Shown here in pieces: positions 32,347 to 42,400 of a stretch of 64,000 nt of DNA. Each line of letters begins with the position of its first letter. The first letter of the stretch is position 1. The notes beneath the pieces are model-generated. The model was not told where the DNA came from and searched no databases. It saw only the letters and a program-made list of their open reading frames with translations. Location of the stretch: assembly GCA_030037545.1 (NCBI GenBank), contig JASHRF010000118.1, positions 1 to 64,000 of the forward strand, given 5' to 3'. The DNA comes from Acidobacteriaceae bacterium (lineage in GTDB: Bacteria > Acidobacteriota > Terriglobia > Terriglobales > Acidobacteriaceae). The position numbers were made by a program, and so were the translations under genes.

Positions 32347-34812
32347 ATGCTCGTTTCGCGAGGCCGCATCACATCTTCCATTTCGTATAGAGATCAAGAA
32401 CTCTCCGCACCTCCTCCGCTTTGTCATCCTGAGCGAAGCGCAGCGGAGTCGAAGGACCTGCTTTTCGTTTTTGTGCTCGCCGCGTGTTTTGGTTTCGCCC
32501 ATTTCGCGGGCGCGCAACGCGCCGCGGCGCAAACCAACACACTGCAACCCGCACAGGCAGCGACGCAAAAGCTCGCGCCCGTAACCACCACTGTGGTTGT
32601 GCACGGCGACCTGAACGGCGACTACCTTCCCCAGCAGGTCACAGTAGGCACGCTCGACGGCGAGCCGCTCAAAAACGCGCCGCTCTCGGCCACCATCGTC
32701 ACGCGCGACCTGATGAACGACCAGGTGGCGCGACTGCTTTCGGACGTGGTCAAGAATGATGCTTCAGTCGAAGACGATTACGTGCCGGTGGGCTACTACG
32801 GCGTCTACCAGATTCGCGGCTTTCCCATCGACCTGGCCACCGGCCTCGAAATTAACGGCATGACCATCGCCGGCGAGCAGGACGTGCCCCTCGAAAACAA
32901 GGAGCGCGTGGAGTTTCTCAACGGCCTGGCCGGCGTGGAGAGCGGCGTGGCCTCGGGCGGTGGCCTGATCGATTACGTCACCAAGCGCCCGGCGCCGGTG
33001 CGCGCGCTCGACTTCGCCACCGACCAATATGGGACAGCCTACGGCGCCGCGGATCTGGGCCGCTTCTTCGGCAGCCGCAAGCAGGTGGGCGCGCGCGTGA
33101 ACCTGGCCGGCGAGCGCATTGAGACCTACATGGATGGAACGCAAGGCTGGCGCGCGGTGGGCGCTGGCGCGGCGGACTGGAAGATTTCGAAGATCGCCAC
33201 CCTCGAGGGCGACTTCGAGTACCAGCACAAGACAGAGGCCGACGGCAGCGGTTATCAACTTCTGGGCGGGACCACGCTGCCCGACATCAATCTCCTTCCC
33301 CGCTCCACCATGCTGGGAGAGCAATCGTGGGCGCCGCCGGATACCTATGACACTTTCAACACCGGCACGCGGTTGAACCTGATCCTTTCACCTAAGTGGA
33401 CGGCATTTGCCGCGGCCGGCCTGAGCCATTCGCTAATTCAGGACAACGTGATCTACGCGTATGGCTGCATCTATGAAGCCGAATGCGCGCAGAATCCGGG
33501 TCCCGGACAGTTTCCCGGCTACTTCTTCGCTCCCGATGGTACGTACGACATTTACGACTATCGCAACCCCGGCGAGTTGCGCATGGATGGTGAACTGGAA
33601 GTGATGGCCACCGGAACGATCAAGACCGGGGCGGTCACGCAGACCATCACGATGGGCGGCGAGCTGTTTCTGCGCAGCGTGCGGATGCCAGGCTTTTATT
33701 CGACGGCCAATCCTTACTCGCCCGACGGTGTTGTGCAAGATGGCGCAGTGTATGCCTATATTGGATCGGAGAACATTTATCAGCCGCTGGTGGCCTATCC
33801 CATCGAGAGCCCCGTCGAGTCGGCCGGCCCGCGCCGTCTATGGGAGGACGATCATCAATCGTCCGCCATCCTGCAGGATCGCATTCAGCTTCCGGGCCGC
33901 GTGCAGCTCATCGCCGGCGGGCGCTACGATTCGCTGCGCGATCATAATTACTCGCTATACGCGTCATGCGTCGATTTCACGCTGCCCAACGATTGCGCGC
34001 TTGAATTTACCGACAAGCCGGTGTGGCTGCCGCAGTACGCCATCACGTTCAGCCCGGCGCGCAACCTCACCCTCTATTCAAACTACGGGGTGCTGCTGTC
34101 GCTGGGCCCGGAAGGTCCGTGGTGGGTCGACGATGCCAACCAGTTCCTCGGTCCGTATAACACGCGCCAGGTCGAGGGAGGCGCCAAGTACGAGCCCGAT
34201 CAGCGCATCCTGCTTTCGGCTGATCTGTTTCACATGCACGCTCCGTTCTTCTATCCGAAGATCATCCAGGCCGCCGATAACACTTGTACGTACAACGCAA
34301 GCACGGGCGGTCCAGTACAGCCGGGCGATCTGTGCTTCGAGTCGGAGGGCCGCGAGACGCACAACGGCGCGGAGCTGAATGCGCAGGGCAAAGCCGCCGA
34401 CTGGCTGCGGTTGACCGCCTCGGCTGCAACCATTCGCGCTATTTCGCAAAACACCGGCACGCCCAGCTACGACAACAAGCAGGTCATCAACGTTCCGCGC
34501 TTCCGCTCGACGGTCTTTGCAGACGTGGCAGCTCCGCATTTTCGCGGCCTGTATTTGATGCCCGGCTGGAGCTACACCAGCCGCAAAGAAGCGTTGCGCG
34601 ACGACACGGTAAGCGTTCCCGGCTACAACCTGTTCAGCTTGGGTTTGCGCTACACGCCCGGCGGCGAACAGGGCCGCACCAGCTTTCGCATCTACGCCGA
34701 TAACATCACCGATAAGAAGTACTGGTCCGATACCGGCGCGAGCTACGGAGATACGTTTGTATGGCTGGGCGCGCCCGCGTGGGTGCGTGCCTCGGTGCAT
34801 TACAGCTTCTGA
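32347..34812 (+). CDS. TonB-dependent outer-membrane receptor, probably for thiamine
   Basis: An 821-residue TonB-dependent receptor. ATG 32347 is chosen for its AGGGGG site. Residues 1-37 include translation of an interspersed repeat; the true signal peptide follows (LLFVFVLAACFGFAHFAGA). Plug domain about 75-200 (RDLMNDQVARLLSDVVKNDASV, YQIRGFPI, VEFLNGLAG...GGLIDYVTKRP); 22-strand barrel after that, ending with the aromatic C-terminus VRASVHYSF. It resembles siderophore receptors of the FhuA/FpvA sort. Its place directly under a TPP riboswitch, with a PnuT-type permease downstream, makes thiamine or a precursor the likely cargo. Confidence 0.88.
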   Translation: MLVSRGRITSSISYRDQELSAPPPLCHPERSAAESKDLLFVFVLAACFGFAHFAGAQRAAAQTNTLQPAQAATQKLAPVTTTVVVHGDLNGDYLPQQVTVGTLDGEPLKNAPLSATIVTRDLMNDQVARLLSDVVKNDASVEDDYVPVGYYGVYQIRGFPIDLATGLEINGMTIAGEQDVPLENKERVEFLNGLAGVESGVASGGGLIDYVTKRPAPVRALDFATDQYGTAYGAADLGRFFGSRKQVGARVNLAGERIETYMDGTQGWRAVGAGAADWKISKIATLEGDFEYQHKTEADGSGYQLLGGTTLPDINLLPRSTMLGEQSWAPPDTYDTFNTGTRLNLILSPKWTAFAAAGLSHSLIQDNVIYAYGCIYEAECAQNPGPGQFPGYFFAPDGTYDIYDYRNPGELRMDGELEVMATGTIKTGAVTQTITMGGELFLRSVRMPGFYSTANPYSPDGVVQDGAVYAYIGSENIYQPLVAYPIESPVESAGPRRLWEDDHQSSAILQDRIQLPGRVQLIAGGRYDSLRDHNYSLYASCVDFTLPNDCALEFTDKPVWLPQYAITFSPARNLTLYSNYGVLLSLGPEGPWWVDDANQFLGPYNTRQVEGGAKYEPDQRILLSADLFHMHAPFFYPKIIQAADNTCTYNASTGGPVQPGDLCFESEGRETHNGAELNAQGKAADWLRLTASAATIRAISQNTGTPSYDNKQVINVPRFRSTVFADVAAPHFRGLYLMPGWSYTSRKEALRDDTVSVPGYNLFSLGLRYTPGGEQGRTSFRIYADNITDKKYWSDTGASYGDTFVWLGAPAWVRASVHYSF
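32423..32460. repeat. interspersed repeat encoding CHPERSAAESKDL
   Basis: The sequence starting GTCATCCTGAGCGAAGCG and ending GTCGAAGGACCTG is, to my knowledge, a dispersed intergenic repeat of acidobacteria and other soil bacteria that often appears in predicted proteins as CHPERS-type peptides. Here it is inserted between the riboswitch and the receptor signal peptide, in frame with the receptor. Confidence 0.65.
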
Positions 34813-34813
34813 T

Positions 34814-34869
34814 CGTGATTCCTGGATCGTGATCGTGACGCGTGGACGGTGATTTGTGGACGGTGAACT
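34814..34869. repeat. heptamer array between receptor and kinase genes
   Basis: Eight 7-nt units: CGTGATT, CCTGGAT, CGTGATC, GTGACGC, GTGGACG, GTGATTT, GTGGACG, GTGAACT. It starts two bases after the receptor stop codon and its last two units overlap the chosen GTG start of the next gene. Confidence 0.75.
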
Positions 34870-36073
34870 GGGAGCGACCGTAAAAGCGCACGGCTTGGAC
34901 GGTGGGCTGGTCGAACCTGACTGGCCGCCGCTTACGCTGGCCGAGATGCGCGCTCTTTTCGCCGGATTCCCGCAACTGGGCGAGCCGGTCGAAATTGTAT
35001 TCGTCAGCCCGCGGCCGTTTTCCGCGGCAGGCATGGTCCGCACGGCGAACGGTTCGGTCTTCGTTAAGCGCCATGCGCGCAGCGTGCGCGATCGCGCAGG
35101 ACTGCTCGAGGAGCATCGATTCCTCTCCCATCTGCTGGAGCATGACGCGCTCGTGCCGCGCGTGTTCGCCGATGCGGCCGGTGAAACTGCGATCGAGAGC
35201 GGGCCGTGGACCTACGAAGTGCACGAGCCGGCTGCGGGCCTCGATCTCTACGGCGAGGCCATTTCATGGACGCCGTTTTCTTGCGCAGGCCACGCGCGTT
35301 CCGCGGGCGAAGCGCTGGCCCGCCTGCATCGCGCAGCGGAGGGATTCGACGCGCCGCGGCGCAAAATCCAACCGCTGGTGGCAAGCTTCTCGATCTTTGC
35401 CGCCGAGAATCCCGCGACTGAGATGGCGAATTATCTTTCCGCGCGACCGGCGCTGACCCATCATGCGGGCGTGCATGGCTGCGCCGCGCAGGCGCTTGAG
35501 CTCTTGTCGTCTTTTCACGCGGAGCTGCGCCCGCTGCTCCCCTCACTCGCGCCGCTGTGGACGCACAACGATCTGCACGCGTCGAACCTGATGTGGAACG
35601 ATGCGACAGAATTCGCGCGCGCTACGGACGTCATCGACTTCGGCCTCGCCGACCGCACCAATGCAGTGCACGATCTCGCTCACGCCATCGAGCGCAATAT
35701 CGTCGAGTGGCTGGCCCTGGTGCAGAATTCCGATCGCCCCAACGATGTTCCGGTGCACTTCGATCATCTCGACGCGCTGCTTGCAGGCTACGAATCGGCG
35801 CGCGCGCTTTCCGCAGAGGAAGCCATAGCGCTGGCGCCCATGCTGGCGCTCTGCCACGCGGAGTTCGCGCTCTCTGAAGCAGACTATTTTCTCGGCGTCC
35901 TGCGCTCTGAGGAACAGGCTCGCATGGCGTATGACGGCTGGCTGGTGGGCCATGCGCGCTGGTTTCATTCGCCGGCCGGCAAACGGCTGCTGGATGCGCT
36001 GCGGCGTTGGGCGGATGCGCGCCTGAGCCATTCCGCGCGCACAACTAATCGCCGGGCGGGAGCGCACCAATGA
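34856..36073 (+). CDS. APH-family phosphotransferase, putative thiamine kinase
   Basis: A 405-residue kinase-like protein of the aminoglycoside phosphotransferase/choline kinase fold. Seen: SVFVKRHAR (ATP-binding Lys), a helical substrate lobe, catalytic loop LWTHNDLHASNLMW (Brenner motif with Asp and Asn), and VIDFGLADRTNAVHDLAHAIER with the metal-binding Asp. Its stop overlaps the permease start (ATGA) and it sits in a TPP-riboswitch operon, so phosphorylation of imported thiamine (ThiK-like role) is the best guess. The start is uncertain: GTG 34856 lies in a repeat and has no clear ribosome-binding site. Confidence 0.8.
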   Translation: MDGELGATVKAHGLDGGLVEPDWPPLTLAEMRALFAGFPQLGEPVEIVFVSPRPFSAAGMVRTANGSVFVKRHARSVRDRAGLLEEHRFLSHLLEHDALVPRVFADAAGETAIESGPWTYEVHEPAAGLDLYGEAISWTPFSCAGHARSAGEALARLHRAAEGFDAPRRKIQPLVASFSIFAAENPATEMANYLSARPALTHHAGVHGCAAQALELLSSFHAELRPLLPSLAPLWTHNDLHASNLMWNDATEFARATDVIDFGLADRTNAVHDLAHAIERNIVEWLALVQNSDRPNDVPVHFDHLDALLAGYESARALSAEEAIALAPMLALCHAEFALSEADYFLGVLRSEEQARMAYDGWLVGHARWFHSPAGKRLLDALRRWADARLSHSARTTNRRAGAHQ

Positions 36074-36663
36074 TTCCAATCCTACTCGCCTACCTGCGCA
36101 TGCACGGTCTCGAGCTTGCCGGCATGATCGCCACCATTCTCGGCATCTGGCTCACCACCAAGCGCCTGCTCATCTGCTGGCCGGTGGTGCTGGCAGCGGA
36201 CTTTCTTTATCTCGCCGTCTTCTATCGCGCACGGCTTTTCTCCGATGCGCTGCTGCAGGTCTTCTTTGTGGTCTTCACGCTCTACGGCTGGTGGCACTGG
36301 TGGCGGGGCATTCGCGCGGAGGGCGAGGTGCGCGTGGAGCCGCTCAGTGCGCGGGGGTGGACCGCGGGACTCGCCAGCGGCGCTGTCGGCGCGGCGCTGC
36401 TGGGCGCGCTCATGGTGCGCATGGGCGCGGCGCTGCCTCATCTTGATGCCGCGCTCACCAGCTACAGCCTGGTGGCCAGCTGGTGGCAGGCGCGCAAGCA
36501 CATCGCCAACTGGTGGCTGTGGATCGCGGTCGATGTCATCTACGTGGGCGAATATCTCTACAAGGATTTGCGGGCCACGGCGCTGCTCTATGCAGGGCTG
36601 GTGCTGCTGGCGGTGCTGGGCTTGCGCGACTGGCGGCGCGCGCCGGTTCAAATGGCGGCTTGA
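36070..36663 (+). CDS. pnuT: PnuC-family permease, probable thiamine transporter PnuT
   Basis: A 197-residue inner-membrane protein with about seven helices. PnuC-family marks: GIWLTTKRLLICWP near the N-terminus, YGWWHWWRG, TSYSLVASWWQARKHIANWWLWIAVD and VIYVGEYLYKDL. PnuC transports nicotinamide riboside; family members under TPP riboswitches take up thiamine (PnuT). Facilitated diffusion followed by trapping through phosphorylation fits the kinase gene that overlaps it by 4 bp. The 3' end overlaps the convergent dehydrogenase gene by 16 bp. Confidence 0.87.
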   Translation: MIPILLAYLRMHGLELAGMIATILGIWLTTKRLLICWPVVLAADFLYLAVFYRARLFSDALLQVFFVVFTLYGWWHWWRGIRAEGEVRVEPLSARGWTAGLASGAVGAALLGALMVRMGAALPHLDAALTSYSLVASWWQARKHIANWWLWIAVDVIYVGEYLYKDLRATALLYAGLVLLAVLGLRDWRRAPVQMAA

Positions 36664-37619
36664 ACAACGTTATGGAGCGGCTCGCCGTTCATGTAGCGGC
36701 GCAGCTCCGCGCCGGCCACGCGCAGCGCATTGCGTGCGAAGTGCGGGCTCGATGCGCCGATGTGCGGCGTGATGAGCAGATTCGGGCAGCGCCACAACGG
36801 GTGGTCCTCAGGCAGCGGCTCGGGATCGGTCACGTCGAGGGCGGCGCGAATTCGTCCTGCCTGCAATGCTTCGACGAGCGCATCGGTGTTCACGATGGGC
36901 CCGCGCGCGGCGTTCACCAGCAGCGCGCCCTGGCGCAGCAACGCAAGCTGCGGACGATCGATGAGCCAGCGCGTTTCCTGCGTGAAAGGCAGAATGAGCA
37001 CCACCACGTCGGCTTGCGGAAGCAGGCTTTCGAGGGCGCTGACGGGATGCGCTTCGGGGCTCTTGCGCGCCCTGCGCGCCACGCGCAGCACATCCACGTA
37101 AAACGGCGCCAGCATGCGCTCAATCTCTTTGCCGATGGCGCCGTGGCCTACGATCAGCACCGTTTTGCCGGTCAGGTCTTCAAGCATGACCGGCGGATGG
37201 TGCGTGCGTTTGTCGCCGCTGATGGCGGCATAAGCTATGCTGGCCTCGTTGCGGCGGCGCCAGTTCGCGGAGCGCTGAATATCGAGAAACAACGGAAACT
37301 GCTTGAGCAAGGTCAGGATGGCGGCCAGCGTCCACTCCGCGGTGGTCACGTTGTGCGCTCCGTGCGCGCTGCAGATGGTCACGTGCGGGCCCACGGTGCC
37401 CGGAATCCACTCCGTCCCCGCCATCATCGAAAGCACCAGGCGCACCCCGCGCAGGTGCGGCCAGGTGCGCTGCGCGCGCGTGGGATAGGGATCGGTGATC
37501 CACACGTCGATTTCGGCATCGTGGTCCATTTTGTCGGAGACGGGAATCAGCTCGATGCCTTCGGGCAGCTCGCGCAGAACTTCCGGCACTAAGGCGGCAG
37601 GATATCCAACTCGCAGCAT
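36648..37619 (-). CDS. D-isomer-specific 2-hydroxyacid dehydrogenase
   Basis: A 323-residue NAD(P)-dependent dehydrogenase. Rossmann motif VLIVGHGAIGKEIERML in the middle, NAARGPIVNTDALVEAL with the catalytic Arg region, DVTDPEPLPEDHPLW (catalytic Glu), and TPHIGASSP (catalytic His). The N-terminal half is the paired catalytic domain with SMMAGTEWI. The frame is open 67 codons upstream, but MLRVGYPAAL at 37619 is a typical beginning. The substrate (phosphoglycerate, hydroxypyruvate, glyoxylate or other) cannot be named. Convergent with the thiamine operon. Confidence 0.9.
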   Translation of the reverse strand: MLRVGYPAALVPEVLRELPEGIELIPVSDKMDHDAEIDVWITDPYPTRAQRTWPHLRGVRLVLSMMAGTEWIPGTVGPHVTICSAHGAHNVTTAEWTLAAILTLLKQFPLFLDIQRSANWRRRNEASIAYAAISGDKRTHHPPVMLEDLTGKTVLIVGHGAIGKEIERMLAPFYVDVLRVARRARKSPEAHPVSALESLLPQADVVVLILPFTQETRWLIDRPQLALLRQGALLVNAARGPIVNTDALVEALQAGRIRAALDVTDPEPLPEDHPLWRCPNLLITPHIGASSPHFARNALRVAGAELRRYMNGEPLHNVVQAAI

Positions 37620-37722
37620 GGAATTCAGGGAGGGCCCGGCACGGGGCTGCTCTGATGTTACGCCATGGCCTATGCGCATCCGCACCGGGCGAGCCAAGGG
37701 CCTGCTGAAACGTCGTGCTCGG

Positions 37723-39249
37723 TTATTGAGCGCCAGATTCAGGATTCGCCGCACCTGTCCTTCGCCCTTGCGGCGCGACTCTGCTAATAGCAGCGGCCAC
37801 AGCCACGCCGCCCAGCGCAAAAATCATCGGAAAACATTCCAGCGTATAGCGCGCTTCGGGCGCTTCCACGGTCAGCAGCAACGCGCTGCGCAGCAGCATG
37901 TAGGCGAGCAGGGCCTTCCAGTAACGCGGGCGCAGCCACAGGCCGGTGGCCGCCAGCAGCAGGAAGAGAGCGTTCAGTCCGGTGTAGAACCAGCTGAAGC
38001 GGGTCTCTGCGTTGTGGTGCGCGTAGACCCACCAGTCAAGATCGATGTTCAAGTTCTCGACGCGGGGCCTGAGCCACATGTCAGCCACACGGCCCAGCGG
38101 CAGCCACACGTAATAGCGCCAGGGATGGGCGGCCACGCGCGCGGCAGCCAGACGCGCAAAGGCGGCGTCGATCTGCGGCGTCAGATTCTCGCCGTGGGTG
38201 TTGTAGTCCTGCGCCAGCGCAACCGTCGCGGCGCGCTGCGCGGGAGAATCGAAGGCGCGGCTGGGGAGCTGGCTCACGTCCAGTGCGCCGTCGGGAACGG
38301 GCCAGTAGATTTGATAAGTGGAGATGAAGTCGAGGCACCAGGTTTTGACCCAGCGCTCCCAACCCGGGTAGGTGTCTTCGCCGGGGTCAGTGGCCAGGCG
38401 CGGGACCAGCGGCTCAAAGACGTGAAAGACGCGCCAGTTGCGCCACGTCCATGCGGCAAACGGCGCCAGCGCGAGCAAGGCGCAGACAATCGCCTTCGTA
38501 ACCGCCCCGCTCTTCGGCGCGCCGCGCAGGCTCATCAGCATCAGGGGCGCAAAAGCAATGGCCGCCAGCGCGCCATCGGGGCGGAGCAGCGTTGCATAGG
38601 TCACGGCGAAGGTGAAGGTCAGCGCGCTTCCCCATCCCGGCCCCACACCCCATCGGCCAAGACCTGCCGATGGGGGTCCCGGCTGCTCGTGGAAGCGGCC
38701 CATGGACCACATGGCCAGGGCGAGCACAAAGAGAGTTGGCGCCTCAGCCAACGGCATCGCCGCGTAGGAGGCCGTGAACGGGCACAGTGCGGCCAGCCAC
38801 AGCGTAGCCAGTCCGCTGCGGCGGGCAAATGCCTCATCACGGTCCCGGATGCTGCGTGCAGCCAGTCGCGCAAAGTCGGCCAGCAGCAGGCAGCCTGCCA
38901 GCTCCAGCGCAATGGCCACGCAGGCCGCGGACCAGTAGTTTTCCATGCCGAAGAGCCGGAAGCAGGCCGCCAAAAACAGTGGATATCCGGGCAGCCGCAT
39001 GAGCGTGGGAGCGAGCGCGCCGTTGGGCGCGGTCAGGGCGTAGCGGCCATGCAGCAGCAGGTTCTTGGCGATGCCGCCGTAGATGAGCGAATCGCCATTT
39101 ACATCAAAGACCGAGGGCAGCATCCAGATGCGCAACCCCAGCCCGCAAGCGAGCGCCAGCCCGCCAACGACAGCTACTCCGGCTGTCAGGCCTGTCCTGA
39201 CGCGCATGGCGCCCGCCCGCGCGCATTGACTCTCTTGGACGCCTTCCAT
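37723..39249 (-). CDS. GT39/ArnT-like membrane glycosyltransferase
   Basis: A protein of about 508 residues with roughly ten membrane helices. After TM1 comes VFDVNGDSLIYGGIAKNLLLHG and MRLPGYPLFL, the periplasmic loop layout of GT-C enzymes (PMT/ArnT-like) that use polyprenyl-phosphate sugars; the Asp in the first loop would be catalytic. The large C-terminal half has further helices and ends in a basic, soluble tail. The start at ATG 39249 is preferred to an upstream frame of low complexity. It follows the dehydrogenase-side strand with a 103-bp gap and is divergent from the big polysaccharide enzyme, so an envelope role is likely. Confidence 0.75.
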   Translation of the reverse strand: MEGVQESQCARAGAMRVRTGLTAGVAVVGGLALACGLGLRIWMLPSVFDVNGDSLIYGGIAKNLLLHGRYALTAPNGALAPTLMRLPGYPLFLAACFRLFGMENYWSAACVAIALELAGCLLLADFARLAARSIRDRDEAFARRSGLATLWLAALCPFTASYAAMPLAEAPTLFVLALAMWSMGRFHEQPGPPSAGLGRWGVGPGWGSALTFTFAVTYATLLRPDGALAAIAFAPLMLMSLRGAPKSGAVTKAIVCALLALAPFAAWTWRNWRVFHVFEPLVPRLATDPGEDTYPGWERWVKTWCLDFISTYQIYWPVPDGALDVSQLPSRAFDSPAQRAATVALAQDYNTHGENLTPQIDAAFARLAAARVAAHPWRYYVWLPLGRVADMWLRPRVENLNIDLDWWVYAHHNAETRFSWFYTGLNALFLLLAATGLWLRPRYWKALLAYMLLRSALLLTVEAPEARYTLECFPMIFALGGVAVAAAISRVAPQGRRTGAANPESGAQ

Positions 39250-39466
39250 ACGATTCTCAATGTATAGCGTAGACCGTTTGCGCGCTGAACAGAACCTGCC
39301 GGAACTGCCAACCGGGCTGGGCGCAGAGTCACCGCGCGCTGCCGCCCGCGTCCAATAGATGCCGGGGTGCGTTGCAGCGGGCGACGCGTGATTCCTGGAC
39401 AACCCGGTACCGTAATTGGAGACGGCGCCGGCAACGCTATAGAGCCCGCGGAGACGCTACCGGCCG

Positions 39467-42400
39467 ATGCCAGAACGCCAGATTTTTTTCGATCCGCAAC
39501 GCAAGCGCTGGAAGCGGCTGCGCCGCATTCTGGATGCTGCCGCGGTGCTGTCGACGCTGGTCGTGGCAGCCTTTATCTTCAGTGCTTTCCGCGGCCAGCG
39601 GCTGCCCGGGCTGTTGCTGCCCGTGCCCCGCCACAACTTCCGCGCCCTGCCCGATCGCACCCCACTGCTGCGCAAAACCAAGGTGCAGCGCCCGGCGCGG
39701 CGCAAAACCAATCGCCGCCCCTCCGACATCCCCCTGAACACCGGTGAGGGCCTGCGCGCCGCCTATTACGTGCAGGACGACGCCGCCAGTTACACCTCGC
39801 TCAAAGAACATGTTCACCAGATCGACATGCTTTTTCCGCAGTGGCTGCACGTGGACTCTCCCAGCGGCACATTGATGGCCATGAGCGGCGACAACCTGCA
39901 TGAGTTCCCGGTGATCGAGGGTGATACCGTCCACGATCCCGACTACCTGAACAAAGTGAAGCGCGTGGTTCTGGCACCGCCGGCGGAAACTGAAATCTTT
40001 CCCCATCTCAACAACTACAACCCGCACACGCAGAGCTGGGACGAGGGCTTGGGCGCGGTGCTCCAGAATCCGGATAAGAGCGCCGCGCTGCGCGACCAGA
40101 TTATGCGCTTCCTCATCGCGTATCCGGTCTATCGCGGTCTCTCGCTGGACATCGAAAGCATTCCCGACGACGCCGACCCGGCTTATATTGCGTTCATTCA
40201 GGCGCTCTATGCCCAGATGCATCCGCGCAATCTGCGCCTCTACGTCAACGTAGCTGTAGCCACCAGCGACGCCGACCTCAAGACCATCGCCGCCAACTCC
40301 GACGGCATTATCCTGATGAACTACGACCAGCACGAGCAGAACAGCGACCCTGGTCCGGTGGCCGCGCAAAGCTGGTTTGTCGGCAATCTGCAGCGTGTCC
40401 TCAAGCTGGTGCCCCGCAACAAGATCATCTGCGCCATCGGCAACTACGGCTATGACTGGACGCTCTCCATCCCCAACCCCAAGGACCGCCGTCACCGCAA
40501 GCCGCAGGTGCTGGACACGGAAGATTTATCGGTCTCCGACGCCTGGGAGCGCGCCTCCGACGCCGACGCCGACCTCGACCTGAATTACGACACCCTCAAC
40601 CCCCACTTTGAATACATCGACGAAGACAATAACCAGCGCCACGTAGTCTGGTTCCTCGATGCCGTGACGGTTCTCAACGAGATGCGCGCCGCGCGCCAAT
40701 TGGGGCTGGAGACCTTCGCGCTATGGCGGCTGGGCGAAGAGGACAGCTCGCTTTGGAGCATCTGGGACCGGCCCAGCGCTCCCGAATCGCTCCAGGCGCT
40801 GGGCACGGTGCTGCCCGGACACGATGTGGACACGGAGGGCGACGGCGACATCCTGCGCATCACCGGGTTGCCGCAACCCGGCAGGCGCACCGTCGAAGTG
40901 GATACCGACGAGCCCGACCCGCGCAAGAAGCTCATCGTCGACGAGCACATGGATGTCTATCCGCGCACTTACACCATCGAGCAGTACGGCTACCACCCCA
41001 AGGAGATTGCGCTCACATTCGACGACAGCCCCGATCCCACCTGGACGCCGAAGATCCTCGACATTCTCAAAGCCAAGCATGTCAAAGGCACTTTCATGGC
41101 CATTGGCTCAGAGGCTGCGCAGCACGTAGGCCTGATGCAACGAATTGTCCGCGATGGCAACGAGATCGGCAACCATACCTGGACCCACCCCGACATCAGC
41201 GAAATCTCCACGCGCCAGCTCGATCTCGAAATCAACCTCACGGAACGCCTTTTTGAGAGCAAGCTGGGCGTGCAGCCGCTTTATTTCCGTCCCCCCTACG
41301 ATATCGACGAAGAGCCCGACACCGACGACGAGGCCGCGCCAGCGTGGCGCATTCAGCAAAAGGGTTACATCATCGTGGGCAGCAAGGTCGACACCGACGA
41401 TTGGGACGAGCATCCGCGCAAGACGCCGCAGGAGATCACGCAGTCGGTGCTTACGCAACTGAACACCATGAAGACCAAGCCGCAGTTCAGCGGCTCCATC
41501 ATCCTCATGCACGATGGCGGCGGCGACCGCTCCGCCACCGTGGCCGCGCTTCCCGTGCTCATTGACGCGCTGCGCGCCCACGGCTACACCCTGGTCCCGG
41601 TTTCCGCGCTAATGGGCAAGACCACCGCGCAGGTCATGCCCCCGCTCACCTTCTGGGCGCGCGTCCGCACCATTCCCGACTCCATCGCCTTCTCCGCGCT
41701 CGACGCTGTCGGCACCTTCATTGTGATGGTCTTCTTCGTCGGCGATGTGCTCATGAGCGCGCGCCTGATCATCGTCGGATTCATGGCCATTATCGACCGC
41801 CTGCGCCGGCCCCACCGCGAGGCGTCGCCGGGCTACAATCCGCGCGTGGCCGTGCTCATTCCCGCCTATAACGAAGAGAAGGTCATCGTGCGCACCATCC
41901 GCTCGGTGCTCAATTCCGATTACAAGAACCTGCACGTGATCGTCGTCGACGACGGCTCCCACGACCGCACTGCCGAGGTTGCCATCGCCGCCTACAGCAA
42001 GGAGATCGCCGCCGGCCGCGTGCAGGTCTTCAGCAAGCGCAACGAGGGTAAGGCCACCGCCCTCAACTATGCGCTGGAGCGGATCAACGAAGAGATTTAC
42101 ATTGGCATCGACGCCGATACCGTGGTCGCCACCGACGCCATTTCCAAGCTGGTCTCGCACTTCGAGGACGCCACCATCGGCGCCATGGCCGGCAACGCCA
42201 AGGTGGGTAATCGCGTGAACCTGTGGACGCGCTGGCAGGCACTCGAGTACATCACCAGCCAGAACTTCGAGCGCCGGGCCATGGACTTATTCCACGTGGT
42301 TACAGTGGTGCCCGGAGCCATCGGCGCGTGGCGCACCGCGCCCGTGAAAGCCGCCGGCGGCTATCCGCTCAATACCGTGGCCGAAGACGCCGACCTTACC

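Noticed and set aside
37495-39267. 590-codon plus-strand frame over the dehydrogenase and GT39-like genes
   Set aside because: Low-complexity antisense shadow of a membrane protein; starts inside another gene.
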